A DNA stretch of 6,714 nucleotides from Deltaproteobacteria bacterium (GCA_030698575.1 JAUYMQ010000152.1:1-6714), one strand, 5' to 3'; counted from the stretch's first letter, positions 1-5,509 are shown. Notes: generated by a model from the sequence alone, not told the origin. Numbers and translations are program-made.

Positions 1-307
1 CCTCCTCGGTGACCGCCGCGCCCTTGCGGGCCAGATGATCGCGAAGCGCGTCGTATCGCGCCGAAGAAAAACCCGCAGCGAAGAGTCCTTCGCCGCGGGC
101 ATCCAGGAAATCGCGTACCGGCCCCCGCCCGGCGGGCGCCAGCAGCTCGACCTCGCTTGCGCCGACGGCGAGCACGAGGCCGCGCGCGCCCAGGTGAGCG
201 CTTTCGATCTCACGCCCTGGGCCGGCGCCGAGAAGCGCTTCGAAGGTCGCCGCCGCCTCCCGCGCGTTCCGGACGGCGACGAGAACGCGATCCGCACAAT
301 CGAGCAT
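1..307 (-). CDS. VOC (glyoxalase-fold) family protein, C-terminus cut by window edge
   Basis: I read this frame directly from the minus strand. It opens at an ATG (305-307) and stays open for 102 codons to the window edge. The translation begins MLDCADRVLVAVRNAREAAA, then has a strand ending VELLAP (residues 53-58) and a segment GPVRDFLDARGEGLFAAGF (62-80). This matches the layout of one VOC module of the methylmalonyl-CoA epimerase/glyoxalase type: an 'h-V-x-V-A-V-R-N' first strand, an 'E-L-L-x-P' strand, then 'G-E-G-L-F'. The His usually found at the first strand (as in 'DHVxIAV') is Arg7, and the His expected after 'GEGL' is Phe/Ala (76-77). The usual metal site therefore looks incomplete. 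The start lies 9 bases after the stop of the upstream gene, in the same frame, so the two are very likely co-transcribed. The substrate cannot be inferred. Family call moderately sure; function unknown. Confidence 0.62.
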   Translation of the reverse strand, partial: MLDCADRVLVAVRNAREAAATFEALLGAGPGREIESAHLGARGLVLAVGASEVELLAPAGRGPVRDFLDARGEGLFAAGFSSARYDALRDHLARKGAAVTEE

Positions 308-316
308 GAGGCCGCC

Positions 317-976
317 CTACATCATTTCCGGACCGGCTTCCGGGTCCTTCGTCTCTTCGAACGAACGCTCCTCCGGCGTCTCGGACTTCATCGCCTCGTC
401 CTCCTCCGCTGCGGGCACCTTACTGACCTCGTCCTCGAGCGGAGGTGGCGCCTCCGCCTCCACGGGTGCGGACTCGACCTTGCCCTCGAGCGAGACGGCC
501 TCGCGGCCCCCGTAAGGCTCGCCGGGCAGGATCTGCTCGGCGACGCCGTAGTCGCGATAGGACTGGTAGCCGGGCTCGTCGTCCGCGAGGTACTGCCGCG
601 CGTTTCCGCCCAGCGTCAGGAGGTCGTAGGTCATATCCACGACGCCGTTGAGCCCGTCGTTGAACGAGGCGCGGCGCGGGCCGAGAGCGAAGCCTTCCTC
701 GCCTTCGGTGTAGTGATAGACGGGTGTCAGATCGAAGCGATCCTCGGGATCGGTTTCATAGTGAACGAGCGGGATGCTGAAGCTATGGTCGGTGAGCTGG
801 ATGCCGGGAATGCTGAAGCCGCCGTTGCCGACGAAGAGCACCGGCCAGAGTGAGAAGGAATCGTCGTCCCACCCCCAGAGCGGCGTATCCCAGCCCGCGC
901 GCGCAGTGCTTGCGGCGGGGCCGAGCGTGAGCGCGAGAACGAGCGCGACCAGTACCCAGCGAGATGTGCGTGCCAT
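317..976 (-). CDS. Exported protein of unknown family with acidic C-terminal tail
   Basis: The product is 219 residues. An N-terminal signal peptide is clear: Arg3/Arg6, a hydrophobic core VLVALVLALTLGPAA (8-22), and an A-R-A cleavage site giving a mature N-terminus at about Gly28. Export to the periplasm or beyond is therefore likely. The mature part is rich in aromatic and acidic residues and has short repeated-looking strands, FSLWPVLFVG, FSIPGIQ and FSIPLVHYE (41-74), which suggest beta structure. Residues 165-219 form a low-complexity tail rich in Glu, Pro, Ala and Lys, probably disordered. I do not recognise the family. The start at 976 is preferred over an ATG at 1093 because it has a strong Shine-Dalgarno site six bases upstream, begins exactly at the signal peptide and does not overlap the dehydrogenase gene. 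It lies 73 bases downstream of that gene on the same strand, so it is probably in the same operon. Confidence 0.78.
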   Translation of the reverse strand: MARTSRWVLVALVLALTLGPAASTARAGWDTPLWGWDDDSFSLWPVLFVGNGGFSIPGIQLTDHSFSIPLVHYETDPEDRFDLTPVYHYTEGEEGFALGPRRASFNDGLNGVVDMTYDLLTLGGNARQYLADDEPGYQSYRDYGVAEQILPGEPYGGREAVSLEGKVESAPVEAEAPPPLEDEVSKVPAAEEDEAMKSETPEERSFEETKDPEAGPEMM

Positions 977-982
977 GCGTAA

Positions 983-990
983 CCTCCCCC
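983..990 (-). promoter_or_regulatory. Ribosome binding site fixing the start of the exported protein
   Basis: On the minus strand the sequence reads GGGGGAGG, six bases before the ATG at 974-976. It is a strong anti-Shine-Dalgarno match. It decides for this start, which begins the signal peptide, and against the upstream ATG at 1093 that would run into the end of the neighbouring dehydrogenase gene. Confidence 0.75.
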
Positions 991-1049
991 ATTCGGTGTC
1001 AGCCGGACGGGCGTGGGATGGGGGGCGCCCAATCCATCGAGCCAGCAGA

Positions 1050-1967
1050 TCAGTCGCCGCTTTGCATGAGCTGGACGACCTTGAGCGTGTCATCCTGAAC
1101 AGCCTTCGGGATCGTGTAGCCGTCGGTGTTCATGATCTTGTCGATATTGTCCGCCACCCACTCGGGCGTGGGCTCGCTCTTCTTCGGGTTGGTGTAGGCT
1201 CCCTGCGTCTCGCCGATGAAGGCCCGCGCGACCATGCCACCGCCCACGACGAAGACCTCGCCGCTCTGCGCGCAGGAGTCGCTCACCAGGTAGGCGACGA
1301 GCGGAGAGATCAGCTCGGGGGCGAAGAGATCGCCGGGCACGCCCTGCATCAGCCCCTCGGTCATTCGAGTCATGGCGATGGGTGCGATCGTGTTGCAATG
1401 GATGTTGTACTTGGCGCCTTCCTGCCGGAGGGAGTTCGCGAAGCCCACCAGCCCGAGCTTGGCGGCGCCATAGTTCGTCTGCCCGAAGTTGCCGAAGAGC
1501 CCGGTGCCGGAAGTCGTGAAGACGATGCGGCCGTAGCTCTGCGCCTTCATGAGATCGTAGGCGGGCTTCGTGCAGTTGTATGCGCCCTTCAGGTGAACGG
1601 CGCATACTGTGTCCCACATCTCTTCACTCATGTTCGAAAACGACTTGTCGCGCAGAATGCCGGCGTTGTTGATCAGAATGTCGATGCGGCCGAAGCTCTT
1701 GACCGCCGTGTCGATGATCGCGCGGCCGCCTTCCGCGGTCGCAACGCTGTCGTAGTTGGCCGCGGCCTCACCGCCGGCCTTCTTGATCTCGTCAACCACG
1801 AGATCGGCCATGTTCTTGCCTGAGCCGGTACCGTCCACCGACCCGCCGAGATCGTTCACTACCACCTTGGCGCCCCGGGCGGCCAGCAGCAGCGCATGCG
1901 CGCGCCCCAGGCCACCACCCGCGCCGGTCACGACGGCTACCTTGCCGTCCAGTCGGATGTTGCTCAT
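1050..1967 (-). CDS. Short-chain dehydrogenase, MFE-2-type (3R)-hydroxyacyl-CoA dehydrogenase
   Basis: The product is 305 residues and a classical SDR with a Rossmann fold. The cofactor motif T-G-A-G-G-G-L-G is at 14-21. Asp39 ends the second strand (V-V-V-N-D), which favours NAD over NADP. The NNAG motif is at 100-103, the catalytic Ser at 153 and Y-G-A-A-K at 166-170. The long 'NDLGGSVDGTGSG' insert after strand 2 and the total length of about 300, with a C-terminal extension (about 245-305), match the dehydrogenase unit of peroxisomal multifunctional enzyme type 2 (HSD17B4/FOX2 class). That class oxidises (3R)-3-hydroxyacyl-CoA to 3-ketoacyl-CoA. Here the unit stands alone, with no fused hydratase-2 or SCP2 domain. 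A GGGAGGA site lies 8 bases before the ATG. It is the first gene of a minus-strand run with the exported protein and the VOC protein. Exact substrate (fatty acyl, steroid or other CoA ester) is unknown. Confidence 0.9.
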   Translation of the reverse strand: MSNIRLDGKVAVVTGAGGGLGRAHALLLAARGAKVVVNDLGGSVDGTGSGKNMADLVVDEIKKAGGEAAANYDSVATAEGGRAIIDTAVKSFGRIDILINNAGILRDKSFSNMSEEMWDTVCAVHLKGAYNCTKPAYDLMKAQSYGRIVFTTSGTGLFGNFGQTNYGAAKLGLVGFANSLRQEGAKYNIHCNTIAPIAMTRMTEGLMQGVPGDLFAPELISPLVAYLVSDSCAQSGEVFVVGGGMVARAFIGETQGAYTNPKKSEPTPEWVADNIDKIMNTDGYTIPKAVQDDTLKVVQLMQSGD

Positions 1968-1998
1968 CGCGAAATCCTCCCTCTCATCTCACTGGCCA

Positions 1999-2025
1999 CT
2001 GATTGCGACTGCCGCTGATTGCGAC
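1999..2025. repeat. 11-base direct repeat in the dehydrogenase leader
   Basis: CTGATTGCGAC occurs at 1999-2009 and again exactly at 2015-2025, a period of 16 bases. It lies between the predicted promoter and the ribosome binding site of the dehydrogenase gene, so it would be transcribed. It could be a regulator site, or a local duplication with no function. Confidence 0.55.
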
Positions 2026-2125
2026 CGAAATGACCGCCTGCCGCGGGGTGCGTGAGCCACGCTCCCGTTCCTGCCATGCGGGGGGCTGGTCGAAAGAAAA
2101 TGCTTAAATAACTGAAAGCGGGAAC

Positions 2126-2154
2126 ACGATAGCCCATCCCGGAGGCCCTTTCAA
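2126..2154 (-). promoter_or_regulatory. Sigma-70-like promoter for the dehydrogenase run
   Basis: On the minus strand the -35 box reads TTGAAA (2149-2154) and the -10 box TATCGT (2126-2131), with a 17-base spacer. The expected transcript start near 2119 would give a leader of about 150 bases before the ATG at 1967. Sequence match only. Confidence 0.5.
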
Positions 2155-2167
2155 TCCCGCGCCACGG

Positions 2168-2197
2168 TTGCCCGCGGCGGCGCTGCGGCTGTATAAA
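2168..2197 (+). promoter_or_regulatory. Sigma-70-like promoter for the PanE-like gene
   Basis: The -35 box TTGCCC (2168-2173) and -10 box TATAAA (2192-2197) are separated by 18 bases, with a TG directly before the -10 box. Transcription would start near 2204, about 90 bases before the ATG. The -35 box begins at the far-upstream alternative TTG start at 2168, which argues against that start. Confidence 0.5.
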
Positions 2198-2261
2198 GGC
2201 GCCACGGCGCGACCGAAGCAGGGCCAGGTCGCGCCTGCTCGGGTCTCGATGCGGGCCACGT

Positions 2262-2280
2262 CACGCCAGGCCACGCCAGG
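2262..2280 (+). repeat. Tandem 10-base repeat before the PanE-like gene
   Basis: CACGCCAGG is present at 2262-2270 and 2272-2280, so the period is 10 bases. The repeat ends five bases before the ribosome binding site of the downstream gene. It is short and GC-rich, so it may be a simple local duplication. Confidence 0.5.
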
Positions 2281-2284
2281 TAGC

Positions 2285-2290
2285 GGAGGA
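2285..2290 (+). promoter_or_regulatory. Ribosome binding site fixing the PanE-like start
   Basis: GGAGGA sits six bases before the ATG at 2297. That ATG begins exactly at the Rossmann strand (MRYAIMGAGAVG), so together they decide the start and exclude a 43-residue Arg/Ala-rich upstream extension. Confidence 0.8.
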
Positions 2291-2296
2291 CGCGAC

Positions 2297-3322
2297 ATGC
2301 GATACGCCATCATGGGCGCGGGCGCCGTCGGGAGCTTGCTGGGCGGGATGCTCGCGCGGGCCGGCCTGCCCGTGGTCCTCATCGGCAGGGCGGCCCATGT
2401 CGAGGCCGTTTCGCGGGACGGCCTCGAGGTCTCCGGCCTCGTCGGTCCCTTTCGGGTCCGGCCGGAAGCGACGGTTTCGCCTGAGGGAGTCAGGGAGGCC
2501 GACGCGGTCCTCCTCTGCGTGAAGTCCCAGGACACGCCTGCGGCCTGCGCCGCCATCGCCCCCTACCTGCCCGACGAAGCCCCTGTCATCTCCATCCAGA
2601 ACGGTGTCCGGAACGTCGATCTCATCGACGAGAGCCCGCTCGGCCCGGGGCGCGGCGTGGGGGGGAGCGCGGTGTTCAACGCCGTTTTTCTCGAGCCAGG
2701 GCGCGTGCTGCTCACGACCTCCGGCGAGATCATCCTGGGCGCCGCATCCCGCGACGGACGGTTCGGCGATCGCATGGCCCGCGTGGCGCGCGAAATGCGC
2801 CAGGCCGGCCTCGAGGTGCGCGCCACGGGAAACATCGAGGCCGTGCTCTGGTCGAAGCTATTGATCAATCTGAACAACGGGCTCGGCGCGCTCACCGGCC
2901 AGTCGCTCGAAGAAGGAATGATGGATCCCGTCGCGCGGCGAATCTCCGCAGCGCTTCTGGCCGAAGGCATCCGGGTGACGCGCGATGCGGGCGTGCGGCT
3001 CGAGACCATCCCCAAGGTCGATCCCAATCGCATCCTGAAACTTTTGACGCTCCCGCTGCCCACCTTCCTCCTGCGGCGCCTGTTCCGCCTCATGGTGCGC
3101 ACGCACCCGGAGGCGCGGTGGTCCACCTGGCAGAGCCTCGCCAAGGGCCAGCCGACGGAGATCGCTTACCTGAATGGAGAGATCGTGCGGCTCGCCGAAA
3201 GTTGTGGCGTCCACGCGCCCTACAACCGCGCCGTGCGAGACATGGTGATGGAGGCCGAGAAGAAGGGGGCCCCGCCGGGCTTCACCTCGTCTGAGGTCGG
3301 CCGGCGCCTCTCACTCGGCTAA
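2297..3322 (+). CDS. Ketopantoate reductase family protein (PanE/ApbA-like)
   Basis: The product is 341 residues and cytoplasmic. Known family members reduce 2-dehydropantoate to (R)-pantoate with NADPH in pantothenate and CoA synthesis. The N-terminal Rossmann domain opens with G-A-G-A-V-G (7-12), and Arg31 follows strand 2 (L-I-G-R), as in NADPH users. Other family signatures are the strand A-V-L-L-C-V-K-S (70-77), I-S-I-Q-N-G-V with Asn102, the catalytic-type Lys187 in W-S-K-L-L-I-N with Asn191, and a C-terminal G-Q-P-T-E-I-A-Y-L-N-G-E (284-295). Residues about 236-280 form a longer, hydrophobic and Arg-rich insert than the E. coli enzyme has, and the protein is about 40 residues longer than PanE. 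Such long forms are common among PanE paralogues whose substrate is not proven, so true pantoate synthesis is not assured. The gene is single, with its own promoter, and its end overlaps the convergent gene by 12 bases. Confidence 0.87.
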   Translation: MRYAIMGAGAVGSLLGGMLARAGLPVVLIGRAAHVEAVSRDGLEVSGLVGPFRVRPEATVSPEGVREADAVLLCVKSQDTPAACAAIAPYLPDEAPVISIQNGVRNVDLIDESPLGPGRGVGGSAVFNAVFLEPGRVLLTTSGEIILGAASRDGRFGDRMARVAREMRQAGLEVRATGNIEAVLWSKLLINLNNGLGALTGQSLEEGMMDPVARRISAALLAEGIRVTRDAGVRLETIPKVDPNRILKLLTLPLPTFLLRRLFRLMVRTHPEARWSTWQSLAKGQPTEIAYLNGEIVRLAESCGVHAPYNRAVRDMVMEAEKKGAPPGFTSSEVGRRLSLG

Positions 3323-4378
3323 ACGGCAGGCCTTGGTGATCACCTTCTTCAGGTGATCAGGATTGATGGGCTTCTTGAAGACGCTTCCCTCGAGCCCCTC
3401 GAGTTTGCTGCGCTTGATGATGTGATCCTTGTCATAGTAGTAAGCCGTCATGAGGATCATGGCCATCGACGGGTTCGCCGCCTTGAGCTCCAGATAGAGA
3501 TCGTAGCCGTCCATCCCCGGCATCACGACGTCCGAGAGCACGAGATCGAAGACGGCTTCCTTGCAGCGCTCGATGGCCTGCTCGCCCGAGCCGGCGGTTG
3601 TGACTTCGCACCCCTCCGATCGGAGGATCTGCATGATCGAGCTGGTCACGCTTTCATCGTCGTCCACCACCAGGATCCGCAGCCCTTTCAGATTGTGTCC
3701 GGTCTTGTCCTCCTGGTCCCATTGCGCCCCCCGGTGGCTCGCCACCAGGTCGATCATCTGTGCGCCGCGGAGATATTCCTTCGATGCGTACACGCCCGTG
3801 CGGGCCATCAGCTCCACGGTCTCGATGCGCATCCGGATCCGCTCTACCTCCGTGCGAATGGCCACGAGATTGTCTTCCACCATCCGCGCCGCATCGCCCT
3901 TCAGCGCGCTCCTGATGATCTCGAGATTGTTCCAGATGACGGTCAGGGGATTGTTGATCTCGTGGCTCAGGCCGACGGCGATCTCGCCGAGCGTCGCGAG
4001 CTGATCCTTGCGGCGGATCTCCCGCAGGTCCTTCGCAAAGCCGATCGATCCAATCTCCGTCCCATCGGTGTCATAAATGATCGCGCCGGTGATCGAGACG
4101 GGAACCTGCTTGCCGTCCTTGGCGACGAAGACCGACTCGAAATTCATGATTCTCCCGTCGGGATCATCACGCATCGCCCGCATGACCTTCCGCGCCTCCT
4201 CGAGGCTCGGATAGAAGTTCGTGACGGGCTGATTGCGGACCGGGTCCCGGGCGTAGCCAAGCGTCTTCCTGACGCCGTCGCTGTAGAAGATCACCTTGCC
4301 ATCGGCGTCCGTGGCGACGACGATGTCGAGGCTGCTCTCGAGAAGCCTGTCGACGTATTTGAGCGGAACCCTGTCCAT
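3311..4378 (-). CDS. PAS-HisKA-receiver signalling protein lacking a kinase ATPase domain
   Basis: The product is 355 residues, with no signal peptide or membrane segment, so it is cytoplasmic. A PAS domain (about 8-120) contains the typical D-A-D-G-K-V-I-F-Y-S, G-Y and G-S-I-G-F-A-K-D-L elements. A HisKA dimerisation and phosphoacceptor segment follows (about 125-190) with L-S-H-E-I-N-N-P-L, placing the phospho-accepting His at 139. After a linker of about 40 residues comes a receiver domain (232-352) with acidic pocket Asp239-241, phosphoacceptor Asp283, Thr311 and Lys336 before Pro337. The HATPase_c domain (N, G1, F and G2 boxes, usually over 100 residues) that normally follows HisKA is absent, and the reading frame is unbroken. 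It may receive phosphate from another kinase or act as a relay. A Shine-Dalgarno AGGAG lies just before the ATG. It is 94 bases downstream of the crotonase gene on the same strand and may share its transcript. Confidence 0.88.
   Translation of the reverse strand: MDRVPLKYVDRLLESSLDIVVATDADGKVIFYSDGVRKTLGYARDPVRNQPVTNFYPSLEEARKVMRAMRDDPDGRIMNFESVFVAKDGKQVPVSITGAIIYDTDGTEIGSIGFAKDLREIRRKDQLATLGEIAVGLSHEINNPLTVIWNNLEIIRSALKGDAARMVEDNLVAIRTEVERIRMRIETVELMARTGVYASKEYLRGAQMIDLVASHRGAQWDQEDKTGHNLKGLRILVVDDDESVTSSIMQILRSEGCEVTTAGSGEQAIERCKEAVFDLVLSDVVMPGMDGYDLYLELKAANPSMAMILMTAYYYDKDHIIKRSKLEGLEGSVFKKPINPDHLKKVITKACRLAE
3337..3359. other. Perfect inverted repeat just past the PanE-like stop
   Basis: TGATCACC (3337-3344), a 7-base loop, and GGTGATCA (3352-3359) form a perfect 8-base-pair stem. 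It begins 14 bases after the plus-strand stop codon and lies inside the last codons of the convergent receiver gene. There is no T-rich tract after it on either strand, so it is not a standard intrinsic terminator. It might still slow or end transcription from the PanE-like gene. Its left half extends to a 10-base palindrome (3335-3344). Confidence 0.45.
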
Positions 4379-4385
4379 TCTTCTC

Positions 4386-4407
4386 CTGTGGTCTTCCTCT
4401 GTGGTCT
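4386..4407 (-). repeat. 9-base direct repeat in the PAS-receiver leader
   Basis: CTGTGGTCT (plus-strand reading) occurs at 4386-4394 and 4399-4407, a period of 13 bases, with a weaker third copy around 4412-4425. The stretch lies immediately upstream of the ribosome binding site of the PAS-receiver gene. Confidence 0.5.
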
Positions 4408-4428
4408 GCTTCTCTGATCTGCCTCTCA

Positions 4429-4452
4429 GGAACCGTTCGCCCGGCCGGTTCC
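4429..4452. other. Hairpin between the crotonase and PAS-receiver genes
   Basis: GGAACCG (4429-4435) and CGGTTCC (4446-4452) form a perfect 7-base-pair stem with a 10-base GC-rich loop. It sits in the 94-base gap, 20 bases past the crotonase stop. No T-tract follows in the direction of minus-strand transcription. It is more likely an intercistronic processing or attenuating structure than a full terminator, or it may be chance in GC-rich DNA. Confidence 0.35.
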
Positions 4453-4472
4453 CGGCGAAGTGCGCGTCATGG

Positions 4473-5246
4473 TCAGTCCTCGTAGCGCGGCGACCGTCGC
4501 TCGAGGAACGCCGTCATGCCTTCGCGGGGGTCAGCGGTCTCGAATGTCCGATCGAACTCCTCGATCCCGGCCGCGATGCTCTCCTCCAGGTGCGACTCGT
4601 GCCAGCGGCGGAAAAGCCGCTTCTGCGCCCGGATTGCCGACGGCCCGCAGGCCGCGATCGACGCTGCCATCTCCGCCGCCGCCGCATCAAGCCCATCGGC
4701 CGGCGCCACGCGATCAATGAGCCCCCAGTGGCAAGCCTCGCCCGCGTCGATGAGAGCGCCTGTATAGAGAAGGTACTGCGCTCGCCCCCAGCCGACCATG
4801 CGGGGGAGCAGCGCGGCCTCGATCACCGAAGGGATGCCCACCTTCACCTCCGGCATGCCGAACTGCGCGTCGGCGGCCCCGACGCGGACGTCGCAGGCCA
4901 TGGCCAGCTCGAGGCCGCCGCCCAGCGCATAGCCGCTGACGGCGGCAATCACCGGAACTTCGAGGGTCCGGATGGCGGCGAAAGATTCAGCGAGCCCCGC
5001 GATGAATGCCCGTGCCGAACCAGACGAGAGATCCCTCATGGCGTGGAGATCGGCGCCGCCTACAAAGGGTTTTCCCGCCGCGCCGCTGAGGACCGCCACC
5101 CTGAGGCCGCGCTTTCCGGCGAGGGATCGCACAGCGCCCTGCAACGAGGTGATGGCGGCCTGGTTCATCAGATTGAGCCTGCCCCGAAAATCCATCTCGA
5201 TGCGCGCGATGGCCCCCCCCTCCAGGGAGACGTTTACCTCGCTCAT
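4473..5246 (-). CDS. Enoyl-CoA hydratase/isomerase (crotonase) family protein
   Basis: The product is 257 residues, the usual length for a single-domain crotonase that acts on CoA esters in the cytoplasm. The first oxyanion-hole segment F-V-G-G-A-D-L is at 61-67. The second, S-G-Y-A-L-G-G-G-L-E-L-A, spans 104-115, with Gly110 as the expected backbone donor. Both Glu positions used by true enoyl-CoA hydratases are present: Glu113 (in G-G-G-L-E) and Glu133 (in F-G-M-P-E-V). Hydratase activity is therefore plausible. The following segment V-G-I-P-S-V-I-E-A-A-L-L-P (136-148) replaces the common G-x-x-P-G-x-G-G-T pattern and marks a distinct subgroup. The C-terminal helices (about 185-255) are complete. 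A GGAG site precedes the ATG at suitable distance. It is first in a minus-strand pair with the PAS-receiver gene and is driven by the promoter at 5342-5369. Substrate unknown. Confidence 0.88.
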   Translation of the reverse strand: MSEVNVSLEGGAIARIEMDFRGRLNLMNQAAITSLQGAVRSLAGKRGLRVAVLSGAAGKPFVGGADLHAMRDLSSGSARAFIAGLAESFAAIRTLEVPVIAAVSGYALGGGLELAMACDVRVGAADAQFGMPEVKVGIPSVIEAALLPRMVGWGRAQYLLYTGALIDAGEACHWGLIDRVAPADGLDAAAAEMAASIAACGPSAIRAQKRLFRRWHESHLEESIAAGIEEFDRTFETADPREGMTAFLERRSPRYED

Positions 5247-5509
5247 GCAGGCTCCAGACGTGCAGGCCGTGTCGTTTCAGGCAGGGGGCGTCGGCGGGAC
5301 CGCGAAGTCATCACGCATCGTGTCATGAGGGTATCGCGCTATCTATAGCCCTCCCGCCTCCGATGTCAAAGAGTTTCCTTCCGCTCCCGGCGTTTCGGCG
5401 TCCGGGCGGCTGTGCTAACCTCGCGTCGGATCTCACCAACCACCCCCGTCCGCCCGGCGGATCCGGCCCCGCCAGCAGGCCGGCGACCTCCTCGGGCAAG
5501 CTACCGTTC
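5247..5509. other. Divergent intergenic region between crotonase and BtrH-like genes
   Basis: This region of 263 bases has a clear minus-strand promoter (5342-5369) and a weaker plus-strand -10-like element, TGTGCTAACCT (5411-5421), that could serve the BtrH-like gene without a good -35 box. An 8-base inverted repeat, CCGGGCGG (5402-5409) and CCGCCCGG (5450-5457), brackets that element. Most of the rest is GC-rich and featureless. Confidence 0.45.
5342..5369 (-). promoter_or_regulatory. Sigma-70-like promoter for crotonase and PAS-receiver genes
   Basis: On the minus strand a perfect TTGACA (5364-5369) is followed after 16 bases by TATAGA (5342-5347). Transcription would start near 5335, giving a leader of about 90 bases before the crotonase ATG. 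This is the best promoter match in the window. Its -35 box overlaps the upstream ATG (5363) of the opposing frame, which helps to reject that ATG as the start of the BtrH-like gene. Confidence 0.6.

Larger units (their letters stand above)
1968..2296. other. Divergent intergenic region between the dehydrogenase and PanE-like genes
   Basis: This stretch of 329 bases holds no convincing gene. It carries one promoter-like element for each direction (2126-2154 minus, 2168-2197 plus), whose -35 boxes lie only about 14 bases apart. There are short direct repeats in both leaders (1999-2025 and 2262-2280) and a relatively A/T-rich patch around 2093-2115 in otherwise very GC-rich DNA. Because the two promoters are so close, one regulator could control both genes, but no clear palindromic operator is visible. 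Confidence 0.6.

Noticed and set aside
35-853. Long plus-strand open frame of 272 codons
   Set aside because: It lies opposite the VOC and exported-protein genes. Its product is rich in Arg, Leu, Val and Glu with no domain, as expected for an antisense shadow in GC-rich DNA.
977-1093. 39-codon N-terminal extension of the exported protein
   Set aside because: It would overlap the end of the dehydrogenase gene and bury the signal peptide. The ATG at 976 has a strong ribosome binding site.
774-1823. Long plus-strand open frame of 349 codons
   Set aside because: It is antisense to the dehydrogenase, whose SDR motifs are all intact. The product shows no recognisable motif.
2168-2296. 43-codon N-terminal extension of the PanE-like gene
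   Set aside because: It overlaps the likely -35 and -10 boxes, and the ATG at 2297 has a strong ribosome binding site and starts exactly at the Rossmann strand.
3740-3830. Possible frameshift or decay removing the kinase ATPase domain
   Set aside because: The linker frame is continuous and codon use stays normal. No N-box or G-box remnants were seen in the short linker, so this looks like a true domain arrangement or a clean in-frame loss.
3353-4417. Plus-strand open frame of 354 codons opposite the PAS-receiver gene
   Set aside because: The product is His/Asp/Leu-rich low-information sequence, a mirror of the real codons. The opposite strand carries clear PAS, HisKA and receiver motifs.
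4296-5348. Plus-strand open frame of 350 codons opposite the crotonase
   Set aside because: It is the antisense of a complete crotonase with both oxyanion-hole segments. No ribosome binding site or domain supports it.
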